Shown here: positions 6,808 through 13,605 of the stretch, piece by piece | Layout: each line of letters begins with the position of its first letter | Numbering within the stretch: the first letter of the stretch is position 1 | Source: an uncultured Cellvibrio sp. | GTDB taxonomy: Bacteria > Pseudomonadota > Gammaproteobacteria > Pseudomonadales > Cellvibrionaceae | Length of the DNA: 19,277 bases | Assembly: GCA_946886255.1 (NCBI GenBank) | Contig: CAMPIG010000036.1 | Span: 1 to 19,277 of the forward strand | Reading direction: 5' to 3' | Made by a program: the position numbers and the translations under genes | Notes under the pieces: generated by a model | The model's database searches: none | What the model was told of the DNA's origin: nothing | What the model saw: the letters and a program-made list of their open reading frames with translations, nothing else

Positions 6808-6814
6808 GTTAGGT
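6808..6814 (+). repeat. attC right core box GTTAGGT, displaced
   Basis: A perfect GTTRRRY box immediately after the right end of IS1182-like copy 2. It is the missing right box of the attC whose left part ends at 2828, moved about 4 kb away by the nested insertions. The next cassette gene starts eight bases later, the normal distance for this array. Confidence 0.75.
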
Positions 6815-6821
6815 GTCATTA

Positions 6822-7229
6822 ATGAAGAGAAAACTCATCTATTTCTTCACGTTTATTGGATTTTCATTCTCTCAATTTGTGTATTCATATGAGGAGTTTT
6901 GTGAGATTGATCGGTCAAATGAAGTGAAGCTCAGGCAGCATACGTTTGAAGACGGCGACACCATCGTAACCTTACACTTTCCAAAAGTATCAGATGCTAA
7001 CCTTCACAGGGTTGATCTCCGATATGGAAATATTGAGAAGTTTGGAAATCATGAGATGTTTACGGAACTTGCTCATTTTGAAGAAAAAGACGGCTATAAA
7101 TTGAGCCTAAATTTAAGTGGCGAGCATAAGCCCTTACAATTGGTCGCTATTTACCATTTTCCACATTGTTACGGTACTTTGAATGTCGAAATTAAGGGTA
7201 GCGTGGTCACGACTCCGGAGCCCACCTAA
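6822..7229 (+). CDS. Cassette-encoded secreted protein, unknown function
   Basis: A 135-residue protein from the ATG at 6822; an in-frame GTG at 6813 lies inside the attC core and is unlikely. The N-terminus MKRKLIYFFTFIGFSFSQFV is an export signal with a likely cut near residue 22 (VYS-YEE). The mature part is mostly beta-prone with two cysteines (EEFCEID and FPHCYG) that could pair. No family recognised. Its TAA (7227-7229) is inside the left box of the next attC, confirming a one-gene cassette. Low GC, unlike the next gene. Confidence 0.65.
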   Translation: MKRKLIYFFTFIGFSFSQFVYSYEEFCEIDRSNEVKLRQHTFEDGDTIVTLHFPKVSDANLHRVDLRYGNIEKFGNHEMFTELAHFEEKDGYKLSLNLSGEHKPLQLVAIYHFPHCYGTLNVEIKGSVVTTPEPT

Positions 7230-7296
7230 CGATCGCAGGCAGTTTGTTCTGGCTCTTCGGACCTTCACGGGACGCCCAGTGCTTCGGGCGTTATGC
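7224..7296 (+). repeat. Integron attC site (short type)
   Basis: A 73-base site with a perfect left box ACCTAAC (7224-7230) and a right core-like box GTTATGC (7290-7296) preceded by CTTCGGGC. The interior has only short arms. This is the last complete attC before a 4.9 kb block without recognisable sites. Confidence 0.75.
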
Positions 7297-7381
7297 GACA
7301 AATCAGATTCTCCTGTCGATTCTGACCTCCTCAATTCGACTAATGATTGTCTATCCTGGTAATTGATATGGAGAACTGGAC

Positions 7382-7825
7382 ATGAATACCCATACCGATA
7401 TAGAAGCTATCAAAAGTCTGATCGCGGCGCGCGAGACAGCCATCGCTAACTCAGATGCTGAAGCTGCCATCGAACCTTTTGCGCGTGACGTTCTGGTCTA
7501 CGACCTGCAGCCGCCGCTTGCTTTCGCTGGAGCCGAAGCGCGCGATGCAGAAGAGCTGCGTGCCTGGCTGAAAACCTGGAGGGAACCGGGGCCTCGGGTC
7601 GAGTTCCGCGAGTCGCGTATTCTCATTGATGGCGATCTTGGCATCGCTTATGGTCTCAGCCACATGCGAGGGGAAAAGATTGGAGAAGGGGCGGTCGAAC
7701 TGTGGTTCCGCACTACGCTCGTATTCAAGCGCTCCGGCGACGACTGGATGATCCTCCACGAGCACAACTCGGTGCCGATGAAGATGGATGGCAGTGGCCT
7801 TGCCGCCGTCGATCTGAAACCTTGA
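7382..7825 (+). CDS. SnoaL/DUF4440-like (NTF2 fold) protein
   Basis: A 147-residue protein with the features of the NTF2-like superfamily that includes SnoaL-type cyclases, ketosteroid isomerase and DUF4440. There is an N-terminal helix (DIEAIKSLIAARETAIANSDAEAAIEPFA), the segment DVLVYDLQPPL and a central helix (RDAEELRAWLKTW). It ends in beta-strands typical of the fold (ELWFRTTLVFKRSGDDWMILHEHNSVPM). Enzyme or binding role cannot be told; many cassette-borne members are orphans. GAG lies 9-11 bases before the ATG. Its GC content and codon use are clearly higher than those of its neighbours, suggesting separate origin. It follows an attC by 85 bases. Confidence 0.8.
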   Translation: MNTHTDIEAIKSLIAARETAIANSDAEAAIEPFARDVLVYDLQPPLAFAGAEARDAEELRAWLKTWREPGPRVEFRESRILIDGDLGIAYGLSHMRGEKIGEGAVELWFRTTLVFKRSGDDWMILHEHNSVPMKMDGSGLAAVDLKP

Positions 7826-7921
7826 TTATGGGAAGGAATGTATCACTCCCCAAGAAAAATAGGCGGTTCACGATTGCGCCAGAGAGGCAAATGCCTTTAC
7901 CACCGAATAGATAGGTCGAAA

Positions 7922-9142
7922 ATGAAATGGATATACAGAGCAATACTGATTTTTGCGATTCCTTTTTTTCTTCCAGAAAAATCTTTTGCATTACAGTACG
8001 AGTTATTGATCAATAGCTCCGCTCCAACGATGGGTACTATTCGGCTCATTTTCGAAGATGCTCTCCACACTGAAACCCGTTTGATTTCCAGGCAGTTAAA
8101 AGAATCAAACATCAAGAATCCAATTTGTAGCACATCGGGTAAAACATTACCGCCCGCGGATGGCGGTGGGTGGATTGTACCTGCTGGCTGTTCAGAGATT
8201 ATCTGGGGCATACAGTTTATTGAAGTGGATCGCCCGAACCATGATGTTTCCGCCCAAGAAAATCTTTACTATCCGGGAAAGTGGTGGCTGTTTTCCGAGT
8301 GGGGAAATCTCCTGCGTTTGGCTTCGAATACGGCTGAATCTGAGATTTGTACAAAAGACCGAGCGACATGTCGGCGTGTACCATCATTCAAAGAGGCACC
8401 GCTGTTAATGCTTGTTGGTGAGCCCAGCAAACAGGTAACTTCCGGAGAAACGTCATTCAATTTTTTTTCTGGCCATTTACCTGAGGCCTTTGACATTAAA
8501 AATCTCTATGGATCTTATGAACAACAGTTATCCTACCTGCAAAAAGTCATCACTCCTGTTACCCCCTCGGCACCTCCACAAACGGTTGAGGTGTTAGTAC
8601 TGGGAATTGATGCTTCCTTAGGTGTGATTGGAGGAGCAGCAGGAAAAGACGCTTACTTGGCGAATATTGCTGTAAGTGAACGAGGGGTAATTTCATCAGA
8701 CCGTATCAAGTATCTGTGGGTTGCTGGTCACGAAATGGCACACATGTTAGGCCTGGGAACCGAGGCGCTTTGGGCTTCCGAGAGTCTGGCTCATTACTAC
8801 GGATTTAAATCTCTTGGAGAAGATAAACTCGCTTCACAGATCTTCAAGCAGATGGTGGGCGAAATGAGCCAGATAGGCTTATTGAAAGCTCACCGGCTTG
8901 TAGCGCAGGGTGAAGGACAGCATTATGAACAGTTCTACGTGAAGGGCGCAGCGTTTTGGAAGGATTTAGATGAGGCGATTATAGGTGTAACGCGAAGTCA
9001 AAAGAGTTTGGATGACTATCTTTCTTTACTTATAAATGGTCGTTTCGGTACGAACGGCGAGCTTCCGTCTGAGTTCTTGGAGGCTATGGTTGATGTAATT
9101 GGCCAAGAGAAAGTGAATCGTCTGCTTCTTGTCTATCTTTAA
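7922..9142 (+). CDS. Secreted gluzincin-like metalloprotease (M61-like)
   Basis: A 406-residue protein from the ATG at 7922; an in-frame start at 7838 would bury the signal peptide. The N-terminus MKWIYRAILIFAIPFFLPEK is a signal sequence with a likely cut after Ala23. A zinc-site motif HEMAH sits at residues 270-274, with Glu287 in LWASESLAHYYG as the likely third ligand, the pattern of gluzincin peptidases such as M61 and M1. The gap from the second His to that Glu (12 residues) is shorter than the usual 18 or so. The N-terminal 200 residues resemble a beta-rich domain and are unassigned. The overall family is an inference from the motif, so aminopeptidase activity is not established. No attC separates it from the SnoaL-like gene. 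Confidence 0.6.
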   Translation: MKWIYRAILIFAIPFFLPEKSFALQYELLINSSAPTMGTIRLIFEDALHTETRLISRQLKESNIKNPICSTSGKTLPPADGGGWIVPAGCSEIIWGIQFIEVDRPNHDVSAQENLYYPGKWWLFSEWGNLLRLASNTAESEICTKDRATCRRVPSFKEAPLLMLVGEPSKQVTSGETSFNFFSGHLPEAFDIKNLYGSYEQQLSYLQKVITPVTPSAPPQTVEVLVLGIDASLGVIGGAAGKDAYLANIAVSERGVISSDRIKYLWVAGHEMAHMLGLGTEALWASESLAHYYGFKSLGEDKLASQIFKQMVGEMSQIGLLKAHRLVAQGEGQHYEQFYVKGAAFWKDLDEAIIGVTRSQKSLDDYLSLLINGRFGTNGELPSEFLEAMVDVIGQEKVNRLLLVYL

Positions 9143-9221
9143 ATGTCGTACATGCTCCGATGACGTAGTCATCTACGATGGTGAGTCGTATGTCAGTTAT
9201 ACGGGCTGGAGGAAAGGTTCT

Positions 9222-9527
9222 ATGATATTAACTCTGCGTTATCCTCATGTGCGAGACTTGGTGCAGTACTATGCCAACAGAAAGAATGATGCGAAAGTGT
9301 TGAAAATATTGGATAGTGGTTTGTTATCCGAAGAGGATGCATCACATTTGGGTCATTTTGTCTGGGATATGTTGGATACAATGGCAAAAGACAGGGAGCA
9401 AAATATAATTGTTCTCGGCGGAACAGATAACACACAAATGGCTCCGGATATTGCTTATGAGATGGATGCTCTGATGAATAAGTCAGGATATGAAAAAATA
9501 TGGGAAAAAATATCTGACGAAGCATAG
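9222..9527 (+). CDS. Unknown protein, about 101 residues
   Basis: I do not recognise this family. The ATG at 9222 has an ideal GGAGG at 9208-9212, nine bases upstream, so it is preferred. The same frame is open back to a TTG at 9129 that would overlap the previous gene by 14 bases and add a CRTC motif; no ribosome-binding site precedes it. The product is acidic and helical (LVQYYANRKNDAKVLKILD, DALMNKSGYEKIWEKISDEA), probably cytoplasmic. It sits between the protease and the DUF1697 gene on the same strand and may be cotranscribed. Confidence 0.55.
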   Translation: MILTLRYPHVRDLVQYYANRKNDAKVLKILDSGLLSEEDASHLGHFVWDMLDTMAKDREQNIIVLGGTDNTQMAPDIAYEMDALMNKSGYEKIWEKISDEA

Positions 9528-9575
9528 ACATTTAACCGAGCCAATTTTTGAGCTAATACAGGAAAGAGAGACCGA

Positions 9576-10112
9576 ATGAACACTTACATTGCTCTTTTTC
9601 GAGGTATTAACGTTGGTGGCAATAACATATTGCCAATGAAAGACCTTGTCGCAATCCTTCAAGCGTTAGGCTACGAAGGTGTCCAGACATATATTCAGAG
9701 CGGGAATGCGGTATTTAAAAGTCGAGAAACTATCGGCGCTAAGGGCGCCGCTGACATTAGCAGAGAAATATTTAAAAAAATGGGTTTTGAACCTAAAGTT
9801 CTGTTGCTTAGTCATAAAACACTTCAGGAGGCTATAAAAAATAATCCGTTTCCTACAAGCGATGGAAAAGCACTACATTTTTTCTTTCTGGAGCAGCCCT
9901 GTAGTAAGCCCAACATAGAATACCTTGAGTCCTTAAAAATCGAGTCAGAAAAATTCAAGCTGAATAAAATGACATTCTATTTATACGCACCGGAAGGGAT
10001 AGGTCGATCAAAGCTGGCGGCAGCGACCGGGAAAGCACTAGGGGTTTCCCTGACAGCCAGAAATTGGAATACGGTCAACAAACTTGCTTTCATGATAGAG
10101 CAGCTCTTATAA
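9576..10112 (+). CDS. DUF1697 family protein
   Basis: 178 residues, the normal length of DUF1697. Characteristic features are the start NTYIALFRGINVGGNNILPM, then LGYEGVQTYIQSGNAVFKS, and the end ARNWNTVNKLAFMIEQL. The family has a compact alpha/beta fold and no settled biochemical role; it is common on mobile cassettes and in environmental bacteria. GGAAAGAGAG lies just upstream of the ATG. The gap to the previous gene is 48 bases with no attC. Confidence 0.88.
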   Translation: MNTYIALFRGINVGGNNILPMKDLVAILQALGYEGVQTYIQSGNAVFKSRETIGAKGAADISREIFKKMGFEPKVLLLSHKTLQEAIKNNPFPTSDGKALHFFFLEQPCSKPNIEYLESLKIESEKFKLNKMTFYLYAPEGIGRSKLAAATGKALGVSLTARNWNTVNKLAFMIEQLL

Positions 10113-10157
10113 CTCAATGCAAACAGTGTCAATTGCTCATCACATAGGAGAAAACCA

Positions 10158-11579
10158 GTGAAAGGCATTCCAGACAAGAGCTTTTCTGCCAACCGACGAT
10201 TGATACTGTCGACCATCCCCGCTGCTCTGATCATGACGCTCCCTGGATGTTCCTCAGTTATTCGCATACTTGGACGGCAAGATAACGCTGCCATATCTAA
10301 TGGGTTCGAAGCCTTGCAAGCTTATTGCGGTGTCTATCGCTTCAATGCAGAGCACACGTTGGGTATTGACCGCTTCATCAACGATAGTGGGGAAGGTGTG
10401 TTGCTCTGGACGGATCATCGCACCGGAGCAGTGCGGCGAATATTCAACGAATCGGCAGATGAATTTTCCATTGGTCCAGGTTTCAATACTCGCGATCCTG
10501 TTCAGCAGACTATCCGCTTCATGTGGGATAAGGACATGCGCGTTGTTGGTCTGACCGCCAGTTCTCTGGACGGTGAAAGTGTTTCTGCAAGGAAAGCGTC
10601 CACGCGGGAGGAGGAGGTCGTTTTTTCTCAGGGAGACGCTACGCTCAGGGGGACTCTCATTCATCAGGAAGGCTCCGGTCCGCATCCCGCGATCATACTC
10701 TTGCACGGTTCAGGGCCTCTTACTCGTTATTCTTTTGGTCCTTATCCCCGCTTTTTCAACTCGCTCGGCTTTGCGGTCCTTGTCTTCGACAAACGGGGAA
10801 CGGGGGACTCAACCGGGTGGCGCATAGATGCGTCGACTGGTGCACCAGAAAAACTATCGCCATCCTACTACCCGGACGATCTGTTGGCAGACGCCACCGC
10901 TGCGTTAAACCTTTTGCGTACTTATCCGGGAATCGATCCTGATCGGATAGGGTTTTGGGGTTCAAGTGAGGGAGGCATGCTTTCCACACAGATGGCCGCG
11001 AGATCGCAAGAGGTTGCTTTTGCAATTAATTCCTCGGGCTTCATGGGACCGCTATGGCAAACATTACTGTATCAGGTTGAAATCAATATGAAGGCCCGGG
11101 GTCATTCCCCAACCGATATTGAACAAGCACTCGAGTTCAATAGATTTGCTTTGGACGTGGCCCGAACTGGTAGTGGGTTCGACACCTTTTTGGAACGACG
11201 TGAAAAAATTGTTCAGAGCGGCAACGCGGCGTGGATCGGTTGGTATATCGGCGAATATTCTTCTCTCTCTCAAATGCGTTGGTCCTGGGACCATATATTG
11301 TCGTTTAATCCGCTTCTTACTCTTGGTAAAGTCAGTTGTCCAACGCTCGGCGTGTTCGGTGAATTCGACCTCTCGACCGATGCATCGACTGCCTCAGTTG
11401 CAATGCGGGATGCCATTCTGGCAGCCGATAGTAGAAGAGACGTGACTGTGAAGGTAATCCCGAATGCAAGCCACTCTTTAATGGAAAAGTATGCAATTGA
11501 AGATAGGTCTCAGTCGAACCGTATGGCTCCAGGGGTTTTCGACTTGCTTCGTGAATGGTTAATACAACGGGTGAGCTAG
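10158..11579 (+). CDS. Alpha/beta hydrolase, probable lipoprotein
   Basis: 473 residues starting at a GTG with AGGAG seven bases upstream. Residues 1-31 look like a lipoprotein signal: basic NRR, hydrophobic core, then LPGC with Cys31 as the lipidation site. An N-terminal domain of about 130 residues is beta-rich and unassigned. The hydrolase domain follows, with oxyanion-loop HGSGP (183-187), KRGTGDS, the nucleophile elbow GSSEG (Ser270), an acid in FGEFD (Asp404, or Asp408) and His439 in NASHS. This layout resembles dienelactone-hydrolase or acyl-peptidase-like serine hydrolases; the substrate is unknown. It is likely anchored in the membrane facing the periplasm. Confidence 0.85.
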   Translation: MKGIPDKSFSANRRLILSTIPAALIMTLPGCSSVIRILGRQDNAAISNGFEALQAYCGVYRFNAEHTLGIDRFINDSGEGVLLWTDHRTGAVRRIFNESADEFSIGPGFNTRDPVQQTIRFMWDKDMRVVGLTASSLDGESVSARKASTREEEVVFSQGDATLRGTLIHQEGSGPHPAIILLHGSGPLTRYSFGPYPRFFNSLGFAVLVFDKRGTGDSTGWRIDASTGAPEKLSPSYYPDDLLADATAALNLLRTYPGIDPDRIGFWGSSEGGMLSTQMAARSQEVAFAINSSGFMGPLWQTLLYQVEINMKARGHSPTDIEQALEFNRFALDVARTGSGFDTFLERREKIVQSGNAAWIGWYIGEYSSLSQMRWSWDHILSFNPLLTLGKVSCPTLGVFGEFDLSTDASTASVAMRDAILAADSRRDVTVKVIPNASHSLMEKYAIEDRSQSNRMAPGVFDLLREWLIQRVS

Positions 11580-11629
11580 AGGCTTGGGCGTAGAATGTGT
11601 GTCACGAGGGTAATACCCTGATAATGTGA

Positions 11630-11764
11630 TCAGAAACTGGGTCGATGAAGCCTACGATTCTGGAGGGAGATCGAATTCTTTGTAAATAAGATGACTAATG
11701 ATTGGAAGGATATTCTTTTGATGAAAAGAGTTTTTGGCTGGTAAAGGATCGTTTTGAAGAACTG
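11630..11764 (+). pseudogene. Degraded fragment resembling signal peptidase I
   Basis: At 11636-11680 one frame reads TGSMKPTILEGDRIL, matching the active-site Ser box of S26 signal peptidases (consensus like PSGSMxPTL..GDxI). It then breaks: a neighbouring frame continues FVNKMTNDWKDIL, and after another one-base slip DEKSFWLVKDRFEELI ends at a TGA at 11764-11766. Conserved family residues distributed over successive frames suggest a short decayed gene remnant. The downstream third does not look like signal peptidase and may be unrelated. No intact start or full domain is present. Confidence 0.35.
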
Positions 11765-11766
11765 AT

Positions 11767-12159
11767 ATGACCCCGGAAATCCTTAAATACAACGAAAATC
11801 AGGCGCCGGGTGACAGGGACATATGTGACGTCCTCGCAGGCGAGATTGATCGTAGTCTGTCTGGTGCTGAGAGTAAGGTTTGGCATGGGCATCCGGTCTG
11901 GTTTCTCGATGGCAATCCTATAACCGGGTATAGCAAGCAGAAGCCCGGAATTCGATTGATGTTTTGGAGTGGAGCAGATTTTGAGGAGCCGGAGCTAAAC
12001 ATGTTAGGTAAGAAGTTCAAGGATGCTTCAATCTTCTACAGCAATCCTGCCGATATTAACAAAACCGCTCTGCGTCGGTGGTTGAAGAAATCCAAAGAAA
12101 TTCAGTGGGATTACAAAAATATTGTCAGGAGAAAAGGTAAGCTGGAGAGGTTGAGATAA
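11767..12159 (+). CDS. DUF1801 domain protein
   Basis: 130 residues matching DUF1801 (YdhG-like fold): SKVWHGHPVWFLDGNPITGYSKQK, GIRLMFWSGADFEE, LGKKFKDASIFYSNPADIN, then a basic helical tail. Members are small cytoplasmic proteins; some are proposed frataxin-like iron chaperones, but this branch has no settled role. The ATG directly follows the TGA of the degraded fragment (overlap ATATGA), and no good Shine-Dalgarno is seen. It lies between the hydrolase gene and the decayed IS1182 end, with no attC on its right, so its own attC was probably lost. Confidence 0.85.
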   Translation: MTPEILKYNENQAPGDRDICDVLAGEIDRSLSGAESKVWHGHPVWFLDGNPITGYSKQKPGIRLMFWSGADFEEPELNMLGKKFKDASIFYSNPADINKTALRRWLKKSKEIQWDYKNIVRRKGKLERLR

Positions 12160-12185
12160 TAGTGCCCAAGAATGGGTGGTATCCG

Positions 12186-12217
12186 TCGCATTCGTAAGGT
12201 CGTTTTTCTACAGTTTC
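12186..12217 (+). mobile_element. Solo right end of an IS1182-like element (remnant)
   Basis: 32 bases matching the right end of copy 2 (6776-6807) at 24 positions, including CGTTTTTCTACAG and the final TC. Like the complete copies, it abuts GTT of a perfect attC core GTTAGGT (12218-12224). The rest of the element and the left part of the attC it entered are gone, suggesting a deletion that began at the element. Confidence 0.6.
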
Positions 12218-12236
12218 GTTAGGTTTAACGTTAAAT
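12218..12236 (+). repeat. attC core boxes in immediate succession
   Basis: Within 19 bases there is GTTAGGT (12218-12224, perfect GTTRRRY), then GTTTAAC (12223-12229, perfect RYYYAAC) fused directly to GTTAAAT (12230-12236, perfect GTTRRRY). The centre is the palindrome TTTAACGTTAAA. It looks like the junction left when an attC lost everything between its two outer boxes. Confidence 0.5.
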
Positions 12237-12245
12237 AAAAGGGGA

Positions 12246-12443
12246 ATGAAAATGGATGGAATTTGGCAGCTAGTTGGTTTCGTCGCTGGAATTGTGGCTT
12301 TGGTGCTTGTGCTTGAGCTACTTGGTTTACCAGAGTGGATCGGTACATATCTCAAGAAGCGGAGACCGCGTAAAGAGCTAGAGGAGGAAGTTTATGAACT
12401 TCAGAAACGGGTGGAGAAGCTTGAAGAGCGAAACAAATCTTAA
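12246..12443 (+). CDS. Small membrane-anchored coiled-coil protein
   Basis: 65 residues; a second in-frame ATG at 12252 lies seven bases after AGGGG and may be the true start (63 residues). One membrane helix (about residues 7-27, LVGFVAGIVALVLVLELLGL) is followed by a basic stretch (KKRRPRK) and a heptad-like acidic/basic helix (ELEEEVYELQKRVEKLEERN), probably a coiled coil in the cytoplasm. The layout resembles small PspB-like or phage-type membrane proteins, but no family is assigned. Its TAA lies in the left box of a truncated attC, so it is the last cassette of the array. Confidence 0.65.
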   Translation: MKMDGIWQLVGFVAGIVALVLVLELLGLPEWIGTYLKKRRPRKELEEEVYELQKRVEKLEERNKS

Positions 12444-12458
12444 CAAGTCGTCAACTTG
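12438..12458 (+). repeat. Truncated attC at the end of the array
   Basis: TCTTAAC followed by AAGTCGTCAAC resembles the left edge of the attC at 870 (ATTTAACAAGTCGTGCC), and the preceding gene's stop is embedded in it as in other cassettes. No matching right core box follows. From here the DNA has no more cassette features, so this is taken as the array's eroded end. Confidence 0.4.
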
Positions 12459-12575
12459 ATTGGTAAGCGTGATTCGCTTCGCTCATAATATTAGCGGCCC
12501 TAGTAGTAGTTCCCGTCAATTGACGAGGCTATGGATAGCTAATCTTCATAGCGCCTCCGGCCTCCAAAAAGCCCG

Positions 12576-12584
12576 TGCTATACT
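12576..12584 (+). promoter_or_regulatory. Possible extended -10 promoter for the solute-binding gene
   Basis: TG-C-TATACT matches an extended -10 element, 34 bases before the ATG at 12619. No good -35 hexamer is found 16-18 bases upstream, which extended -10 promoters can tolerate. Confidence 0.4.
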
Positions 12585-12618
12585 TAATTTATCTCAGTTA
12601 AGCGGGAGCAGGAACCAA

Positions 12619-13509
12619 ATGCGCCTCTTTATTCTGATTAGCCTTTTACTGCTACCAAACGCTGACGTTCACAGCGAGCCCCCTGCCGAACCTGCAACTC
12701 TACGGGTGGTGATACCGGATATTGCCGGCGCGTTCAATATCAGCCCCGAAGACTTTCTAAACCACGAAGACTATTATTTTTCAAAGTTACTTGAATTAGC
12801 GCTATCGAAAACAGAAGAAACCTATGGTCCCTTTTCAATTCAACTGGCGCCAAAGCGTGCAACGGAGCATCGTTTTTTGGCAAGCGTACTAAAGGGCGAG
12901 GTTGATGTATTTTGGGGCACCATCAATCCCGATATTGAGAAGCACTTACAGCCCATCCGTATCTCCTTGCTAAAAGATCTAAGCAGCTACCGCGTCTTAA
13001 TGATTCGCCGCGGTGACCAAGCTCGCTTTTCGGCAATTAAGAATCTGGATGACCTGCGCAAACTGCGGGGTGGTATGCACCCTCAATGGTCGGATGCCGC
13101 AATCATGGCCCACAACGGACTGCCATTGGTGTTTGGGACGGAATATACTCAACTTTTTTTCATGCTCGCGGCTGGGCGATTCGACTATTTTTCCAGGGGA
13201 CTTGCCCAGATCTACATCGAACCATACCGTTTTCCCGACTTACCTTTGGCGATAGAAGAAGAACTTCTGCTCCACTACCGAAATGACTTTTACTTTATTG
13301 TACGCAAGGAGGACACCAAGCTGGCCGAGCGCCTAACAGAAGGACTCAAACGCGCTCTGGGGGATGGCAGCTTCGATGCGCTATTTAATTCAGTTCAGCG
13401 TTACCGCTGGGGTATGGAACAGTTGGAGCAGAAGAAAAGACGTGTTATTACGCTGAACAACCTTCCAAGTGGTTCCGTTCATATGACAAAGCCACCCCTC
13501 ATCCCCTGA
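12619..13509 (+). CDS. Periplasmic solute-binding-like protein (SBP_bac_3 type)
   Basis: 296 residues from the ATG at 12619; the frame is open further upstream but the signal peptide and an extended -10 fix this start. MRLFILISLLLLPNADVHS is a signal sequence. The mature part has the flow of a family 3 extracellular binding protein: LRVVIPDIAGAF, a segment GEVDVFWGTINPD typical of the ligand-cleft region, LKDLSSYRVLMIRRGD, NLDDLRKLRGG and a late RAAGRFDYF-like stretch (MLAAGRFDYFSRG). No permease or sensor domain is attached, so a stand-alone periplasmic sensor or scavenging role is possible; the ligand is unknown. It converges on the GH81 gene. Confidence 0.75.
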   Translation: MRLFILISLLLLPNADVHSEPPAEPATLRVVIPDIAGAFNISPEDFLNHEDYYFSKLLELALSKTEETYGPFSIQLAPKRATEHRFLASVLKGEVDVFWGTINPDIEKHLQPIRISLLKDLSSYRVLMIRRGDQARFSAIKNLDDLRKLRGGMHPQWSDAAIMAHNGLPLVFGTEYTQLFFMLAAGRFDYFSRGLAQIYIEPYRFPDLPLAIEEELLLHYRNDFYFIVRKEDTKLAERLTEGLKRALGDGSFDALFNSVQRYRWGMEQLEQKKRRVITLNNLPSGSVHMTKPPLIP

Positions 13510-13561
13510 TGTTTTTGCTCAGGCGGGCCAAACACAGGCAAAGAATTCCTTTTCAAAGCGG

Positions 13562-13590
13562 CGTCGATGCATCTCATAATCACATCGACG
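13562..13590. terminator. Weak dyad between convergent genes
   Basis: CGTCGATG (13562-13569) and its complement CATCGACG (13583-13590) enclose a 13-base loop between the stops of two convergent genes. No run of T follows on either strand, so it is at best a weak bidirectional terminator. Confidence 0.25.
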
Positions 13591-13605
13591 TCGCTCACCA
13601 ACGAT

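Noticed and set aside
11610..11625. Terminator after the hydrolase gene
   Set aside because: AGGGT-AAT-ACCCT is only a 5-bp stem with no T run.
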